Notes: generated from the letters alone by a model not told the origin. Positions 43,170 through 52,817 are shown, numbered from the stretch's first letter. The stretch: DNA of 64,000 nucleotides from an uncultured Mucilaginibacter sp. (GCF_903893715.1 NZ_CAITNG010000004.1:43645-107644), one strand, 5' to 3'. Numbers and translations are program-made.

Positions 43170-43202
43170 AGTTTTTATTGTTGTTGTAAAATTAGTGATT
43201 TG

Positions 43203-45104
43203 TTAACGAATACTAAAACTTAAGCCCGCATTAAAATTTGTTCCCATGGTATTGTACCCATATACATCGTAGTATTTGGCATTGAATATATTTTTAATAT
43301 CGGCAAACAACTTTAGATTTTTACCCATAAGCGTGTATTCAGCGTAAGCATCAAAAAGATTATATGGGTCGAGTGTTACATTTTTAGTGGTGAAGCTGGT
43401 CAGGTCGAAGTATGAATCGCCACGGCTGCCATAGGTGCGAAAATCGGCACTGAGATATAGTTTTTTTGATGCCTGTACTCCTGCCGATAGGCTAAAAATA
43501 TTTTTTGGCCTACGCAATATACCGTTGGTTTGCACATCTACACCTCCCGGCCCTTTAGTGATTGTGTTAGCATCCAAAAGGGTATAATATGCACTCAAAT
43601 TAAATTTTTCCGTGCGATACGATGGTTCAACTTCTATTCCGCGGGCGTTCTGTACATCCTGATTGATATAATGTGAAGTATATACGATAGCGTCGCTTAT
43701 TTTGCGTTGAAAACCCACCACACGTAGCTTAAAGTTGTCGTTAAAGTCGGAGGTGCTTAAGCCGGCCTCGTAGCTATTCGACCTTTCGGGAAGCAGGTTA
43801 GGGTTAGCGCCATACTGACCATAAAGCGCCTGCAGATCTGGCGCGTTGAAAGACGTGGATATGGTGCCAAATGCCTTTAATTTATTGCCGATTATATTTA
43901 CCGATGGCGTTACTGAGTAGGTCCAATTACTGCCGTAAACATTATGTTTATTATAACGCGTGCCTGCCTCGATATTAAAAATTGATGCCAGACCGGTAAC
44001 AAATACTGATGTATAGGCGCTAAATTGTTTAGCCGCTGCATCGAGTGCGGAGCCGCTTGTGGTACTTTGCTCATAGCGGTCATCTACACCTGCCAATACT
44101 TTTACTAATTTGTCGATATCGTAATTCAGGTACAGGTCGGCAAAGTTAAGACGACCGTTGTATGGGCTTGGCCCGTATAAGCCTGAAATGTAGTTCCTTT
44201 TGGTATTCTCGTAATTATAATTAAGGTTTATAGATAATCTATCTAAAGTAAAAACCGCTCTTGCACCTGTATTAAAATGCTTGGCTTCGTTATAATTATT
44301 CGCGTCGGTAAAGGCGCCATCGTCATAAGCGTAGTTACCAAACAAATATCTCACAAACGGACTGATTTTTAAATGTTGCGTTGCCTGCACCGAAAAATTA
44401 GCGTTCACAGCCTGCTCGTTAAAGCCATCCTTATCGAATGGCACAGTGGCATTGTCGGGTTGGGTAGCTTCCGATATCCCATTGGTTTTATCGTGCGTAT
44501 AATTAACATTGTAGCTAAAAATGCCTACACGGCTGTTCAGTCCGAGACTTTGTTTAAAGGTGCCATAACTGCCTCCGGTAGCAACGCCGTTAAGGTTGAG
44601 CCCGGGCTGAGCTTCCTTCTTGGTTACGATATTGATGACCCCTGCAACCGCCGCCGATCCGTATAGGGTGGACTGCCCGCCTTTTAGGATTTCAATATGG
44701 TCGATTTGATCGATCGGGAAAAGTCGCAAGTCGAATGCACCTCCCGTGCCCGAAGGGTCGCTCACAACTACCCCATCCAATAGTATAAGGGTGTACTGGC
44801 TGCCGGCCCCGCGTAAATACAGGTTTTTGTCTTTACCAGGATTGCTGCCTGCTCCATTTACCATCACGCCGGCCTGTTCGTTCAGTAGTTCGGCTACTGA
44901 TTTTCCTGCACTACGGTCTAACTGCTCGCGTGTAATAATGGTTACCACTTTACCCGTTTGTGATTGTTTTTGATAAATTTTTGATGAACTGATCAATACG
45001 TCTTTTAACACTTTTGAAGTGTCCTGCGCGAGGCCTGCCTTACTCAGCAATGCCAGTTGTGCAAGCCCCAGGCCTGCCGCAACTAAAATGTAATTTTTTT
45101 TCAT
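43203..45104 (-). CDS. btuB: BtuB-like TonB-dependent cobalamin receptor
   Basis: 633 residues: signal peptide, TonB box region (about 25-45), plug domain (about 45-160, with AELLNEQAGVMVNGAG, LYLRGAGSQYTLILLDGVV, LKGGQSTLYGSAAVAGVINI), and a 22-strand-type barrel ending in Phe-x-Ile-Arg. The size matches BtuB (about 600). Directly upstream is a cobalamin riboswitch, so the substrate is probably vitamin B12 or a related corrinoid. It should be repressed when cobalamin is abundant. Confidence 0.9.
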   Translation of the reverse strand: MKKNYILVAAGLGLAQLALLSKAGLAQDTSKVLKDVLISSSKIYQKQSQTGKVVTIITREQLDRSAGKSVAELLNEQAGVMVNGAGSNPGKDKNLYLRGAGSQYTLILLDGVVVSDPSGTGGAFDLRLFPIDQIDHIEILKGGQSTLYGSAAVAGVINIVTKKEAQPGLNLNGVATGGSYGTFKQSLGLNSRVGIFSYNVNYTHDKTNGISEATQPDNATVPFDKDGFNEQAVNANFSVQATQHLKISPFVRYLFGNYAYDDGAFTDANNYNEAKHFNTGARAVFTLDRLSINLNYNYENTKRNYISGLYGPSPYNGRLNFADLYLNYDIDKLVKVLAGVDDRYEQSTTSGSALDAAAKQFSAYTSVFVTGLASIFNIEAGTRYNKHNVYGSNWTYSVTPSVNIIGNKLKAFGTISTSFNAPDLQALYGQYGANPNLLPERSNSYEAGLSTSDFNDNFKLRVVGFQRKISDAIVYTSHYINQDVQNARGIEVEPSYRTEKFNLSAYYTLLDANTITKGPGGVDVQTNGILRRPKNIFSLSAGVQASKKLYLSADFRTYGSRGDSYFDLTSFTTKNVTLDPYNLFDAYAEYTLMGKNLKLFADIKNIFNAKYYDVYGYNTMGTNFNAGLSFSIR

Positions 45105-45212
45105 GTTGATGTGAGTTTTAAACCCACAGCAAACAGCAATAAAGAGAATGGGAAACGCGGCAAAAGCGCGATCACATTCAAGCTTCTATCCCCGAAAGCT
45201 ATGAATAATATT

Positions 45213-45405
45213 GTGCTTGAGGCAGGTCTTCTGGCTCGTCCTTGCGTTGAGGTCTTCCCATTCGCCATTTGACGTACAGTGACCGTGTGGTTCAACTAAC
45301 CTTTACCGTTTGGGGTATTGGCCGGACTTACAGCTGCGGGACAGCTCCGGATTTACACCGGATTCCCTTTTAATCCTTTCGCATAGCGAAAGAAACCGAA
45401 AGCGT
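45213..45405 (-). promoter_or_regulatory. Cobalamin riboswitch
   Basis: On the minus strand the conserved core reads GGGAATCCGGTGTAAATCCGG, then AGCTGTCCCGCAGCTGTAAG and TC, and later GAGCCAGAAGACCTGCC, the B12 box end. These match the cobalamin aptamer. It ends about 108 bp before the btuB-like ATG, so expression should be off at high B12. Confidence 0.92.
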
Positions 45406-45444
45406 TACAAAAGTATAAGAAGTTTCAAGAAAGTAAAACGAAAT

Positions 45445-46545
45445 TCAGGGCTTTTTGAAAAAACCATTTTTGACGTACCATGCCATCGTTAACCGTATCA
45501 TACGATTATAGGTTTTGAGGCCATGAGGTTGGTTGTTCGCTTTTAAAAAGTGGTCGTAAAAAATGCTGCTCAGGGTACCGGCTTTGCCCTCGAAGCTTTT
45601 CCAGTACAGGTTTTCGGTTTTGAAATCGTGCAATACAGCGGGTGATATGCAAGTTTTGAACGACTTATACGTTACACTATCACGCCGGTGCAGGGCCGAC
45701 ATAAATTCACCTGTGCCTAAATAATAAGCTGAATATCGGAGCAGTTTGTCTTGCGATGATACCCCGGCGACAAAGCCAACAAAGTCAGCTTCATCTTCGG
45801 CACCGAAGCCCATTTGGTGGCTTAGTTCGTGCGTGGCGGTTACGGGTTTCATGAATACGGGCATCTGGTAATTTACCTGCGACTCGCCGGTAAAGGGGTC
45901 GTAATACCCTGCTGTGCCGAGATAATTGGATGCCCATGTTAGGATGGACGATTTTACTTTTGGGCTATAGCTGGTAAAATTTGATGATTGTTTAGAAAGC
46001 GCGCCGATTGCCTGAGCGGCTGTTTGATAAATGATAGCATTATCCATCTTAAAATCGCTGTCGTTTAAGCGTGAGCGGGTGGAGTTGGCGCTGTCGATCA
46101 TCATCATGGTGATGGTCTTAACATCATTCAGCGTATACGAAGTATCCTGCAAACCCAGGCGTTTGGCTGCTGATGGGCGGTAGTAGTTTAGTCCCCAAAA
46201 GAGGTAAAAAACGAAACAAAGTAACTGAGCGACGATGATAACGCCGAGCAGATAATTAAAAAATGCTTGGAACTTTTTGCGGAAAAGGAAGCGGATGAGT
46301 TTAACAATGGCTATTATAGCACCGATGACAAGCGCGATATAAAAAATATCGCCAACACTGAAAGGGAATATATTGAAAATGAAGTGCAGTACCCGGCAGA
46401 TGACGGGATACACACCTTCGGAGTAACAGCGCTCAATAAAACTCGCGAAGTTTTCAATAAAGCTGAGGAGGAATGTTAATACGACCAACACAGCGACAAC
46501 TAATACTTTCTTCTTTATTGTTTTACTGAGTGGCGTAAACTTCAT
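45445..46545 (-). CDS. DUF3810 domain membrane protein, predicted metalloprotease
   Basis: 366 residues with three N-terminal helices (LVVLTFLLSFIENF; FYIALVIGAIIAIVKLI; LLGVIIVAQLLCFVFYLF) and an extracytoplasmic part with HELSHQMGFGAEDEADFVG at about residues 240-258: HExxH plus a downstream Glu-x(2)-Asp, as in zinc peptidases. The family is DUF3810. It is 8 bp downstream of the anti-sigma gene and may be co-expressed with it. Confidence 0.85.
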   Translation of the reverse strand: MKFTPLSKTIKKKVLVVAVLVVLTFLLSFIENFASFIERCYSEGVYPVICRVLHFIFNIFPFSVGDIFYIALVIGAIIAIVKLIRFLFRKKFQAFFNYLLGVIIVAQLLCFVFYLFWGLNYYRPSAAKRLGLQDTSYTLNDVKTITMMMIDSANSTRSRLNDSDFKMDNAIIYQTAAQAIGALSKQSSNFTSYSPKVKSSILTWASNYLGTAGYYDPFTGESQVNYQMPVFMKPVTATHELSHQMGFGAEDEADFVGFVAGVSSQDKLLRYSAYYLGTGEFMSALHRRDSVTYKSFKTCISPAVLHDFKTENLYWKSFEGKAGTLSSIFYDHFLKANNQPHGLKTYNRMIRLTMAWYVKNGFFKKP

Positions 46546-46553
46546 TGCGCAAT

Positions 46554-47723
46554 TTACGCCTTATGGAACTTAATTTTCAATTTGATTTCTTTCTGCTTGA
46601 GATCGTCGACGTTGGTTTTTTCAGGGCCGTACCATTTGGGGCCGTTCATCACCAGTTCGATGGCTTTGCGGTTCATGGAATCACTACGGCCACGGATGAC
46701 GCGGATATTACTGATGCGGCCTTCCGTATCCACCGAAAACCGAAGCTTTACCCTACCTGTCTGCCCATCGGGCATTACGGCCTTTTGGGTAAGATAGGCC
46801 ATATAGCTTTTCCACCCATCCTGTGGTTGCGCGTCGTGTACATCGGCCGGGCGGGCCTTATGTGTTACCTCGACCACATCAAGCGAATTGCTGGCTTCAG
46901 TTAGTTTGATGTCGAGCTTACCTGCGCCGTTAAGGGCTAGGTGTTGGGTTTCGTACCCTATCATTTGCACCACTACCGAGTCTTTATTTACTTCTGCCGG
47001 CAGCGAATACTCCCCTTTGGCATTGGTGATGGCTTTGATGCTGGAGCCTTTTACGATGATACGTGCGCCGGGCAAGGGATGACCTGCGGTATCGGTTATT
47101 TTACCGGTGATTATGCCCCCATCCATTTGTCTGCGGAACTGGTTAACGGCTACTTCGGTTATATCTAAAGATTTCGATTTATTAGCTATTTCTTCGGTAA
47201 CAGAAGGCTTGTTTTCGCTTGTATCATTCGTTACGGGAGGCTGAACCATTGCCAGCATATTGGCGTGATGATGCCTTACTGTAGCCAAACGTACACTATG
47301 TTGCTCAGTCGCCCTTCGTGCTTTTATCATTGAATCGGCCTGCAGCTGCATAACAGGTGAAACGGGGTGTGCCGGAATTGAAAAATTGGGATGCGCTTGT
47401 TGTTTGTTATTAGCTAACTGCGGCGTTAACCCTTTTGGCGATAACCAAAGCCAGGCCAGGCCACCTATTATTAATAACGATGCCGCGATGGGCAATATGC
47501 GCCATAAAACATTTACCGGCCCCTTTACGCGGCCTTGCAGGCGGCTCTTAAGTTCATTGAGGTTGGGCTGCTGGTTTTTTGCTGATGCTTCGTATCCTTC
47601 CAATGCTTCCATCAAAAACGGATCGTCCTGTGCCTGCTTTTCCAATTGGTGCATGGCGCGGGCATCAAGTTCGCCGTTAAGGTACTTGCGTATTTGCTCA
47701 ATATCGGGTTGGTTAGCGCTCAC
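46554..47723 (-). CDS. Anti-sigma factor-like protein with carboxypeptidase-regulatory and TonB C-terminal domains
   Basis: 389 residues: cytoplasmic N-terminus (IEQIRKYLNGELDARAMHQLE), one transmembrane helix (LLIIGGLAWLWL), then a periplasmic carboxypeptidase-regulatory-like domain (about 200-280, ITGKITDTAGHPLPGARIIV) and a TonB C-terminal-like domain (about 310-389, GRVKLRFSVDTEGRISNIRV). The start overlaps the sigma factor gene by 11 bp, so sigma and anti-sigma are translationally coupled. It likely holds the sigma factor until a surface or envelope signal arrives. Confidence 0.85.
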   Translation of the reverse strand: MSANQPDIEQIRKYLNGELDARAMHQLEKQAQDDPFLMEALEGYEASAKNQQPNLNELKSRLQGRVKGPVNVLWRILPIAASLLIIGGLAWLWLSPKGLTPQLANNKQQAHPNFSIPAHPVSPVMQLQADSMIKARRATEQHSVRLATVRHHHANMLAMVQPPVTNDTSENKPSVTEEIANKSKSLDITEVAVNQFRRQMDGGIITGKITDTAGHPLPGARIIVKGSSIKAITNAKGEYSLPAEVNKDSVVVQMIGYETQHLALNGAGKLDIKLTEASNSLDVVEVTHKARPADVHDAQPQDGWKSYMAYLTQKAVMPDGQTGRVKLRFSVDTEGRISNIRVIRGRSDSMNRKAIELVMNGPKWYGPEKTNVDDLKQKEIKLKIKFHKA

Positions 47724-48285
47724 GGTGTTTTTCTATACAAATCTTTAAATTACGTTTGCCATTTTGTATATGGCTTTTTACTTCGTTCAGGCTGTAGCCT
47801 GTTTGTTCGGCTATGTCCTTATAACATTGTTCGTCGGTATAAAACAGGTTGACACAGGTTTTTTGCGGCTTGGGCAGTTTCTCTTTACAACGCTCCAGGG
47901 CTACCATATTGTCTTCCATGTATTCGCTATAAGGATGCACATCTTCTGCAATTTCCATAAGCCCGTCAATTGGTTCGGCAATCATTTTTTTACCGGACCG
48001 TATCTGCATCAAACAAAAATTGCGGCACAGTACATATAACCAGCTTTTAAACTGCTTAATATCGTGCCGGGCAACTTTTACCACCAGCTCTTCAAATATC
48101 TGCATCACGGCATCCTTGGCGAGTTCCTCATCCTTCAAATATTTAAGGCAAAGCCCGTAAACCAGGTGCATGTATCGCTCGTAGAGGCGCGCAAGCCATT
48201 GCAGGTCGCCGGTTTGGCGATACTGAATTAGCAATTGGTCGTCGTCTGCAGGTTCCGGTTTATCAGCGCTCTTTAGGAATCTCAT
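47713..48285 (-). CDS. ECF RNA polymerase sigma factor
   Basis: 190 residues with region 2 (LYERYMHLVYGLCLKYLKD, EELAKDAVMQIFEELV) and region 4 (CVNLFYTDEQCYKDIAEQTG, YSLNEVKSHIQNGKRNLK). ECF-type sigma factors recruit RNA polymerase to a small regulon. It is the first gene of the sigma/anti-sigma/DUF3810 run. Its targets cannot be read from the sequence. Confidence 0.92.
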   Translation of the reverse strand: MRFLKSADKPEPADDDQLLIQYRQTGDLQWLARLYERYMHLVYGLCLKYLKDEELAKDAVMQIFEELVVKVARHDIKQFKSWLYVLCRNFCLMQIRSGKKMIAEPIDGLMEIAEDVHPYSEYMEDNMVALERCKEKLPKPQKTCVNLFYTDEQCYKDIAEQTGYSLNEVKSHIQNGKRNLKICIEKHRER

Positions 48286-48474
48286 TTAATGCGGAAAAGT
48301 AATTTTTTTTTATCGCTTATGGAAATCTGCTTTTAGGATGCATCCCAACCATAAAAATCCATAACCATGAGCCCATATTTAATGATAGCTATGCCCTTTG
48401 ATGCCGATACTTCGTAAAGCGCCGGCCTGTTTTGATGAATTGAACCGAATAATTAACCTTTAAAATTTACTACC

Positions 48475-49295
48475 ATGTTAGAATCAAAATTAGATATTAT
48501 GAGCACCGGCTGGCTAAACCTTGTTTTTGCAGGCCGCAACCAGGCATATGGCGCTTACCAATTGAGGCGCGAAAATGTCCGGACTACCAACAGGGCATTG
48601 GCAATAGCCATATCTGTTTTTCTTTTAGCGATTGCTACGCCGACTATTGCCAATATCATCAGGGGGATTATACCTAAGGCGGACCCGAAATTTACAGAGA
48701 GGGTTGTGAAGCTATTGCCGCCGCCAACACTTGAACACAAGAAGATCGTTCCGCCACTCCTGTGCAGCAAACGGTAAGACCACAGCATGATATTATACGT
48801 TTTCCACCGCCGATAGTGAGGCCTGATGTTGAAGCACAGGAACCACCAACCGACAAACAATTAACAACTGCCGACCCAGGTCAAAAAACGATGGCTGGTG
48901 GGGGAGACACACCAGTTATTGACGAACCACTGGGCCCGGTAACTACCCCGGGAGTTACTGAAGAAAGTACAGAAACGGTTTTTAAAGCGGTTGAAGTTGA
49001 GCCGGCCCCTATTGGCGGCATAGACAATTATTATAAATTTTTAGGTAAAAGGATAAACTACCCTACAGCAGCAAAAGAAGCCGGTACACAAGGCAATGTG
49101 ATACTCACATTTGTTGTGGAGCGAGATGGCAGCCTAACCGAAATAAAAGCCCTGCGCGACCCGGGCAACGGCTTGGCTGAAGAAGCCATCAGGGTATTAA
49201 AATTAGCCCCGCATTGGACACCCGGCATACAAAACGGTAAAAAGGTACGCGTACAATATACCATACCCATCAGTTTTACTTTGGGGGAGCAATAG
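48475..49295 (+). pseudogene. tonB: Energy transducer TonB, frameshifted
   Basis: Two frames form one protein of about 273 residues. The first has the Bacteroidota TonB start (WLNLVFAGRNQAYGAYQLRR), one membrane helix (AIAISVFLLAIATPTIAN) and the start of a Pro-rich linker (VVKLLPPPTLEHKKIVPP). It then runs into a stop at 48775-48777. One base added near 48755 gives VPP-x-TPVQQTVRPQHD, which continues into the second frame: Pro-rich linker and TonB C-terminal domain (YPTAAKEAGTQGNVILTFVV, RVQYTIPISFTL). The gene is divergent from the sigma factor. Confidence 0.82.
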
Positions 49296-49305
49296 TTTGG
49301 TGAGG

Positions 49306-49375
49306 TAGTGAGTGGTCAGTTGTGAGTGGTGAATATTTACTGACCGCTCACAACTCACCATTGACCACCCCACTA
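49306..49375. repeat. Heptad arrays in inverted orientation
   Basis: Left: TAGTGAG, TGGTCAG, TTGTGAG, TGGTGAA. Right: TGACCGC, TCACAAC, TCACCAT, TGACCAC. The two halves are imperfect inverted copies and can fold into a long hairpin just after tonB. Confidence 0.7.
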
Positions 49376-49391
49376 TTCCCACCAAAATTTA

Positions 49392-49399
49392 TACATTTG
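49392..49399 (+). promoter_or_regulatory. Probable -7 box of the Gfo/Idh/MocA gene
   Basis: TACATTTG, an exact TAnnTTTG match, 24 bp before the ATG at 49423. Confidence 0.5.
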
Positions 49400-49422
49400 G
49401 ATGAAGCATTTACATCCGAATA

Positions 49423-50418
49423 ATGAGAAACAAAATACGCTGGGGCATATTGAGTACCGCCAAAATTGCCCGCACGCAGGTGATACCGGCCATGCAACAA
49501 AGCAGGTTGTGCGATATAACAGCCATCGCGTCGCGTGATGCAAAAAAAGCGGAACAGACCGCCAAAGAATTTGACATTCCCCAATTTTATACCAATTACG
49601 AAGACCTGCTTGCCGAACCGCATATTGATGCCTTATACAATCCCCTGCCCAATAATCTGCATGTTGAATATACCATAAAGGCCCTGAAAGCAGGCAAACA
49701 TGTGCTTTGCGAAAAACCAATCGGGTTGGATGCTGCTGAAGCGCAACAATTGCTGGATGCCACCCGGCAATACCCTCATTTAAAAGTGATGGAAGCTTTT
49801 ATGTACCGTTTTCACCCGCAATGGCAAAAAGCAAAAGCCATGATTGATGAAGGTTTGTTGGGCGAGGTGAGGACGGTGCACGCTTTTTTCTCCTACTTTA
49901 ATATCGACGCAGGCAACATCCGCAATAAAACCGAAGCGGGCGGCGGGGCATTGATGGATATTGGTTGTTATTGCATTTCGTTCCCGAGGTATATTTTTGG
50001 TGCCGAACCCGTGCAGGTGGTTAGTTTGATGGACCGCGACCCGGTGATGGGGACAGATCGTATTACATCGGGCATGTTGGATTTTGGCGATGGCAAGAGC
50101 GCTACGTTTACCTGCTCAACACAATTAGAACCTTACCAGCGCGTAAATATTTTGGGCACAAAGGGCAAGCTTGAGATCGAGATACCCGTGAACGCCCCGC
50201 CTGACGTACCTGCCAAAATGTGGCTGCAAATTAACCGGATAGCCGAAGAAATTACATTGGTACCCGTTAACCAATACACGCTGCAATGCGATGCCTTCGC
50301 CAAAGCGATATTGGACGATACCGAAGTGCCTACCCCCCTAACGGATGCGCTGAACAATATGAAAGTGATTGACGCGATAATAAAAAGCGCTGAAGCAAAA
50401 GCGTGGATCAATTGTTAA
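49423..50418 (+). CDS. Gfo/Idh/MocA family NAD(P)-dependent oxidoreductase
   Basis: 331 residues: N-terminal Rossmann fold (IRWGILSTAKIARTQVIPAM), catalytic-site EKPIGLDAAEAQQLL (Lys of EKP at about 94), then an alpha/beta C-terminal domain with YRFHPQWQKAKAMI and GGGALMDIGCY. Members oxidise or reduce sugars, inositols or similar polyols. It overlaps the GTG start region of the XdhC gene, but its role in molybdoenzyme maturation is not suggested by sequence. Confidence 0.9.
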   Translation: MRNKIRWGILSTAKIARTQVIPAMQQSRLCDITAIASRDAKKAEQTAKEFDIPQFYTNYEDLLAEPHIDALYNPLPNNLHVEYTIKALKAGKHVLCEKPIGLDAAEAQQLLDATRQYPHLKVMEAFMYRFHPQWQKAKAMIDEGLLGEVRTVHAFFSYFNIDAGNIRNKTEAGGGALMDIGCYCISFPRYIFGAEPVQVVSLMDRDPVMGTDRITSGMLDFGDGKSATFTCSTQLEPYQRVNILGTKGKLEIEIPVNAPPDVPAKMWLQINRIAEEITLVPVNQYTLQCDAFAKAILDDTEVPTPLTDALNNMKVIDAIIKSAEAKAWINC

Positions 50419-50444
50419 CTTTGTCATCGCGCGAGCAAGCACAA

Positions 50445-51575
50445 ATGAAGGAACTGAAAGATATTGTTAAAGCCTATGATGCCGTATTGAAAAGCGGCAA
50501 GCAATGCGCTTTGGCCACTGTTGTACTGGTGGAAGGCTCTGCCTATAGAAGGGCCGGCGCCAGGATGCTGATCACCGAAGACGGTGAACTGACCGGTGCC
50601 ATCAGCGGGGGCTGCTTAGAGGGGGATGCTTTGCGCAAAGCCAGACTGGCCATGGCACAACAACAACCCATCCTGGTTACTTACGATACCATGGATGATG
50701 ATGACGCAAAATTAGGCGTTGGCCTGGGCTGTAATGGCATTATCCATATACTGATCGAGCCGGTACATCCTTCTGACAGCAATAATCCGTTGGCGCTTAT
50801 TAAACAGGTATTGAGCAAAAGGCAAAACGCGGTACTGGTTACGCTGTTTTCGTTAGCCGACAGAAAAGCAAAGCAACCGGGGACCTGTTTGCTATTGGAT
50901 AGCGAAGGGCAAACTTTAGGTAATTTAGAAAATACTTCCATTAAGGATAAGATAGTCGCGGATGCGGAATCGGTGTTGCGGCAAGGACAATCGGAAACGA
51001 AAGCTTATTTTAGAGAAGCAGAATATACCGGTTTTATCGAGTTGGTTAAGCCTGTCATTTCGCTCATTATCATCGGGGCGGGTAACGATGCAATACCGCT
51101 AACACAAATGGCCGCTGTTTTAGGCTGGGAGACTACCGTTGTTGATGGCCGGCCGAATTACGCTTTGGCAGAACGCTTTCCTCAAGCGACGCGCATATTG
51201 GTTGCCAAACCTGAACAGGTATGCCCGCAAATTGTATTCGACGAACATACTGTTATGGTATTGATGACCCATAATTACAATTATGAGCTGGCCTTGCTGA
51301 AACAGGTATTGCCACTTAACCCGGTTTATATCGGGATACTTGGCCCAAAAAAGAAACTGGAGCGTTTATTAGGCGAACTGGAAGACGATGGGTTAAAAAT
51401 TACGGAGCAGCAACTTGACCATATTTACGGCCCTGTGGGTTTGGATATTGGTTCGGAGGGGGCGGAAGAGATCGCGCTATCCATTATGGCGGAAATAAAA
51501 GCGGTGTTATCGCAACGAAACGGGCATTCGTTAAAATATAAGGCCGTATCCATCCACAATAAGGTGGCATCATGA
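50445..51575 (+). CDS. xdhC: XdhC/CoxI family molybdenum cofactor insertion protein
   Basis: 376 residues: N-terminal XdhC_CoxI domain (LATVVLVEGSAYRRAGARML, GAISGGCLEGD, LGVGLGCNGIIHILIEP) and a C-terminal Rossmann-like domain (IIIGAGNDAIPLTQMAAVLG; YIGILGPKKKLERLL; GPVGLDIGSEGAEEIALSIM). It binds Moco, aids its sulphuration, and passes it to xanthine-dehydrogenase-type enzymes. ATG at 50445 is preferred to GTG 50403. It overlaps the downstream mocA gene by 4 bp (ATGA). No xdhAB is in the window. Confidence 0.92.
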   Translation: MKELKDIVKAYDAVLKSGKQCALATVVLVEGSAYRRAGARMLITEDGELTGAISGGCLEGDALRKARLAMAQQQPILVTYDTMDDDDAKLGVGLGCNGIIHILIEPVHPSDSNNPLALIKQVLSKRQNAVLVTLFSLADRKAKQPGTCLLLDSEGQTLGNLENTSIKDKIVADAESVLRQGQSETKAYFREAEYTGFIELVKPVISLIIIGAGNDAIPLTQMAAVLGWETTVVDGRPNYALAERFPQATRILVAKPEQVCPQIVFDEHTVMVLMTHNYNYELALLKQVLPLNPVYIGILGPKKKLERLLGELEDDGLKITEQQLDHIYGPVGLDIGSEGAEEIALSIMAEIKAVLSQRNGHSLKYKAVSIHNKVAS

Positions 51576-52147
51576 CCGGGATCGTTATATTGGCAGCGGG
51601 CGAATCGGCCCGGATGGGCCAACCCAAACAAAAACTTTTATATCATGGCAAAAGTCTGTTACAGCACGCCGTACAGGCCGCGCTCAATTCAACTTGCAGA
51701 CCAGTTATTGTTGTTTTGGGTGCTTACGCCGATATTGTTTTAGCAGATATTAAGGGTGAGCCTGTTGTTGTTATACATAACTCAAACTGGGAAGAAGGAA
51801 TGGCCTCATCCATCAGAGTGGGGATAATGGAATTGGAAAAAGATGATGACATCACGGGGGCCATTATCATGCTGTGTGACCAACCTTTTGTTGATGCTGC
51901 GTTGATAGATAGCCTTATCGCACAAAAAGAGAAAACGGGGAAAGGAATAGTTGCCTGCTACTACGGGGATACTGTTGGCGTGCCGGTGCTTTTCGATAGG
52001 AAGTATTTTGCTGAACTGCTTTTGTTGAAAGGGCACGATGGTGCAAAAAAGTTGCTTCATTCGTTTAAAAAGGATGTTATCACGATACCGTTCGCCTTGG
52101 GCAAGGTTGATATCGACACGATTAAAGATTACGAAAATTTATTATAG
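51572..52147 (+). CDS. mocA: Molybdenum cofactor nucleotidyltransferase (MocA-like)
   Basis: 191 residues of the MobA/MocA nucleotidyltransferase fold: IVILAAGESARMGQPKQKLL (nucleotide-binding loop), VIHNSNWEEGMASSIRVGI, MLCDQPFVDA. MocA adds CMP to Mo-molybdopterin to make the cytosine dinucleotide form used by xanthine-dehydrogenase-type enzymes. It is translationally coupled to xdhC. Partner enzymes lie elsewhere. Confidence 0.9.
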   Translation: MTGIVILAAGESARMGQPKQKLLYHGKSLLQHAVQAALNSTCRPVIVVLGAYADIVLADIKGEPVVVIHNSNWEEGMASSIRVGIMELEKDDDITGAIIMLCDQPFVDAALIDSLIAQKEKTGKGIVACYYGDTVGVPVLFDRKYFAELLLLKGHDGAKKLLHSFKKDVITIPFALGKVDIDTIKDYENLL

Positions 52148-52234
52148 CAGCAGGCTGATTTTTTCTTTGTTGAATAATTTCATTTGTATTTCACTTGATT
52201 AATCGTAAATTTATCCACCCATAATTAATACAAA

Positions 52235-52648
52235 ATGTATAAGGCACTTGTTATTGATGACGACCCCATCTTTCAGTACATTGCTGAAAAGATATTCAAC
52301 AAAACAAATCTGTTTGAAGAGACAAATTGCTTTTTAGATGGAAACCTTGCATTGGAGTTTTTAGAGAAAAACGGAGATGATGCGGCCTCTCTTCCGGATG
52401 CCATATTCCTCGATATTTATATGCCGGCATTGAGCGGTTGGGAGTTTTTAAACTCGTTCGACAAAATCAGTTCGTCTCTCAAAAAAAACATCCCCATTTA
52501 TTTACTCACGTCATCCATTGACCCTAAGGAGATACAACGTTCGAGGGAGCACCCCGCAGTAAGGGCCTTTTCATCAAAACCGGTAACCCAAGAGTTTATA
52601 GAGCATGCGTACAAAGACTGCGACCAGGTACACAGACAAAGCGCCTGA
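52235..52648 (+). CDS. Stand-alone response regulator
   Basis: 137 residues with one receiver domain: MYKALVIDDDPIFQYIAEKI, the phosphoacceptor Asp in AIFLDIYMPALSGWEFL, LTSSIDP, and SSKPV. No output domain is present. It is of the small CheY-like type common in Bacteroidota. No kinase is adjacent. Confidence 0.9.
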   Translation: MYKALVIDDDPIFQYIAEKIFNKTNLFEETNCFLDGNLALEFLEKNGDDAASLPDAIFLDIYMPALSGWEFLNSFDKISSSLKKNIPIYLLTSSIDPKEIQRSREHPAVRAFSSKPVTQEFIEHAYKDCDQVHRQSA

Positions 52649-52817
52649 TCCCAATTTTATTGTCATAAAACACTTTTCGAACAACCGTTCGAATGTTTTT
52701 ACCGTTTATTAAAGAGTAGCTTTATGGTGGGCACAAAAACAAAAATGTGCGCGCCGGGTTGGTATATTTAACCAGGTTATTATCGTACTAAACACAACCA
52801 TCATTACCCCACATTCA

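Noticed and set aside
45101..45295. Open frame overlapping the cobalamin riboswitch
   Set aside because: It covers the aptamer's conserved end and the leader; structure explains the conservation better than coding.
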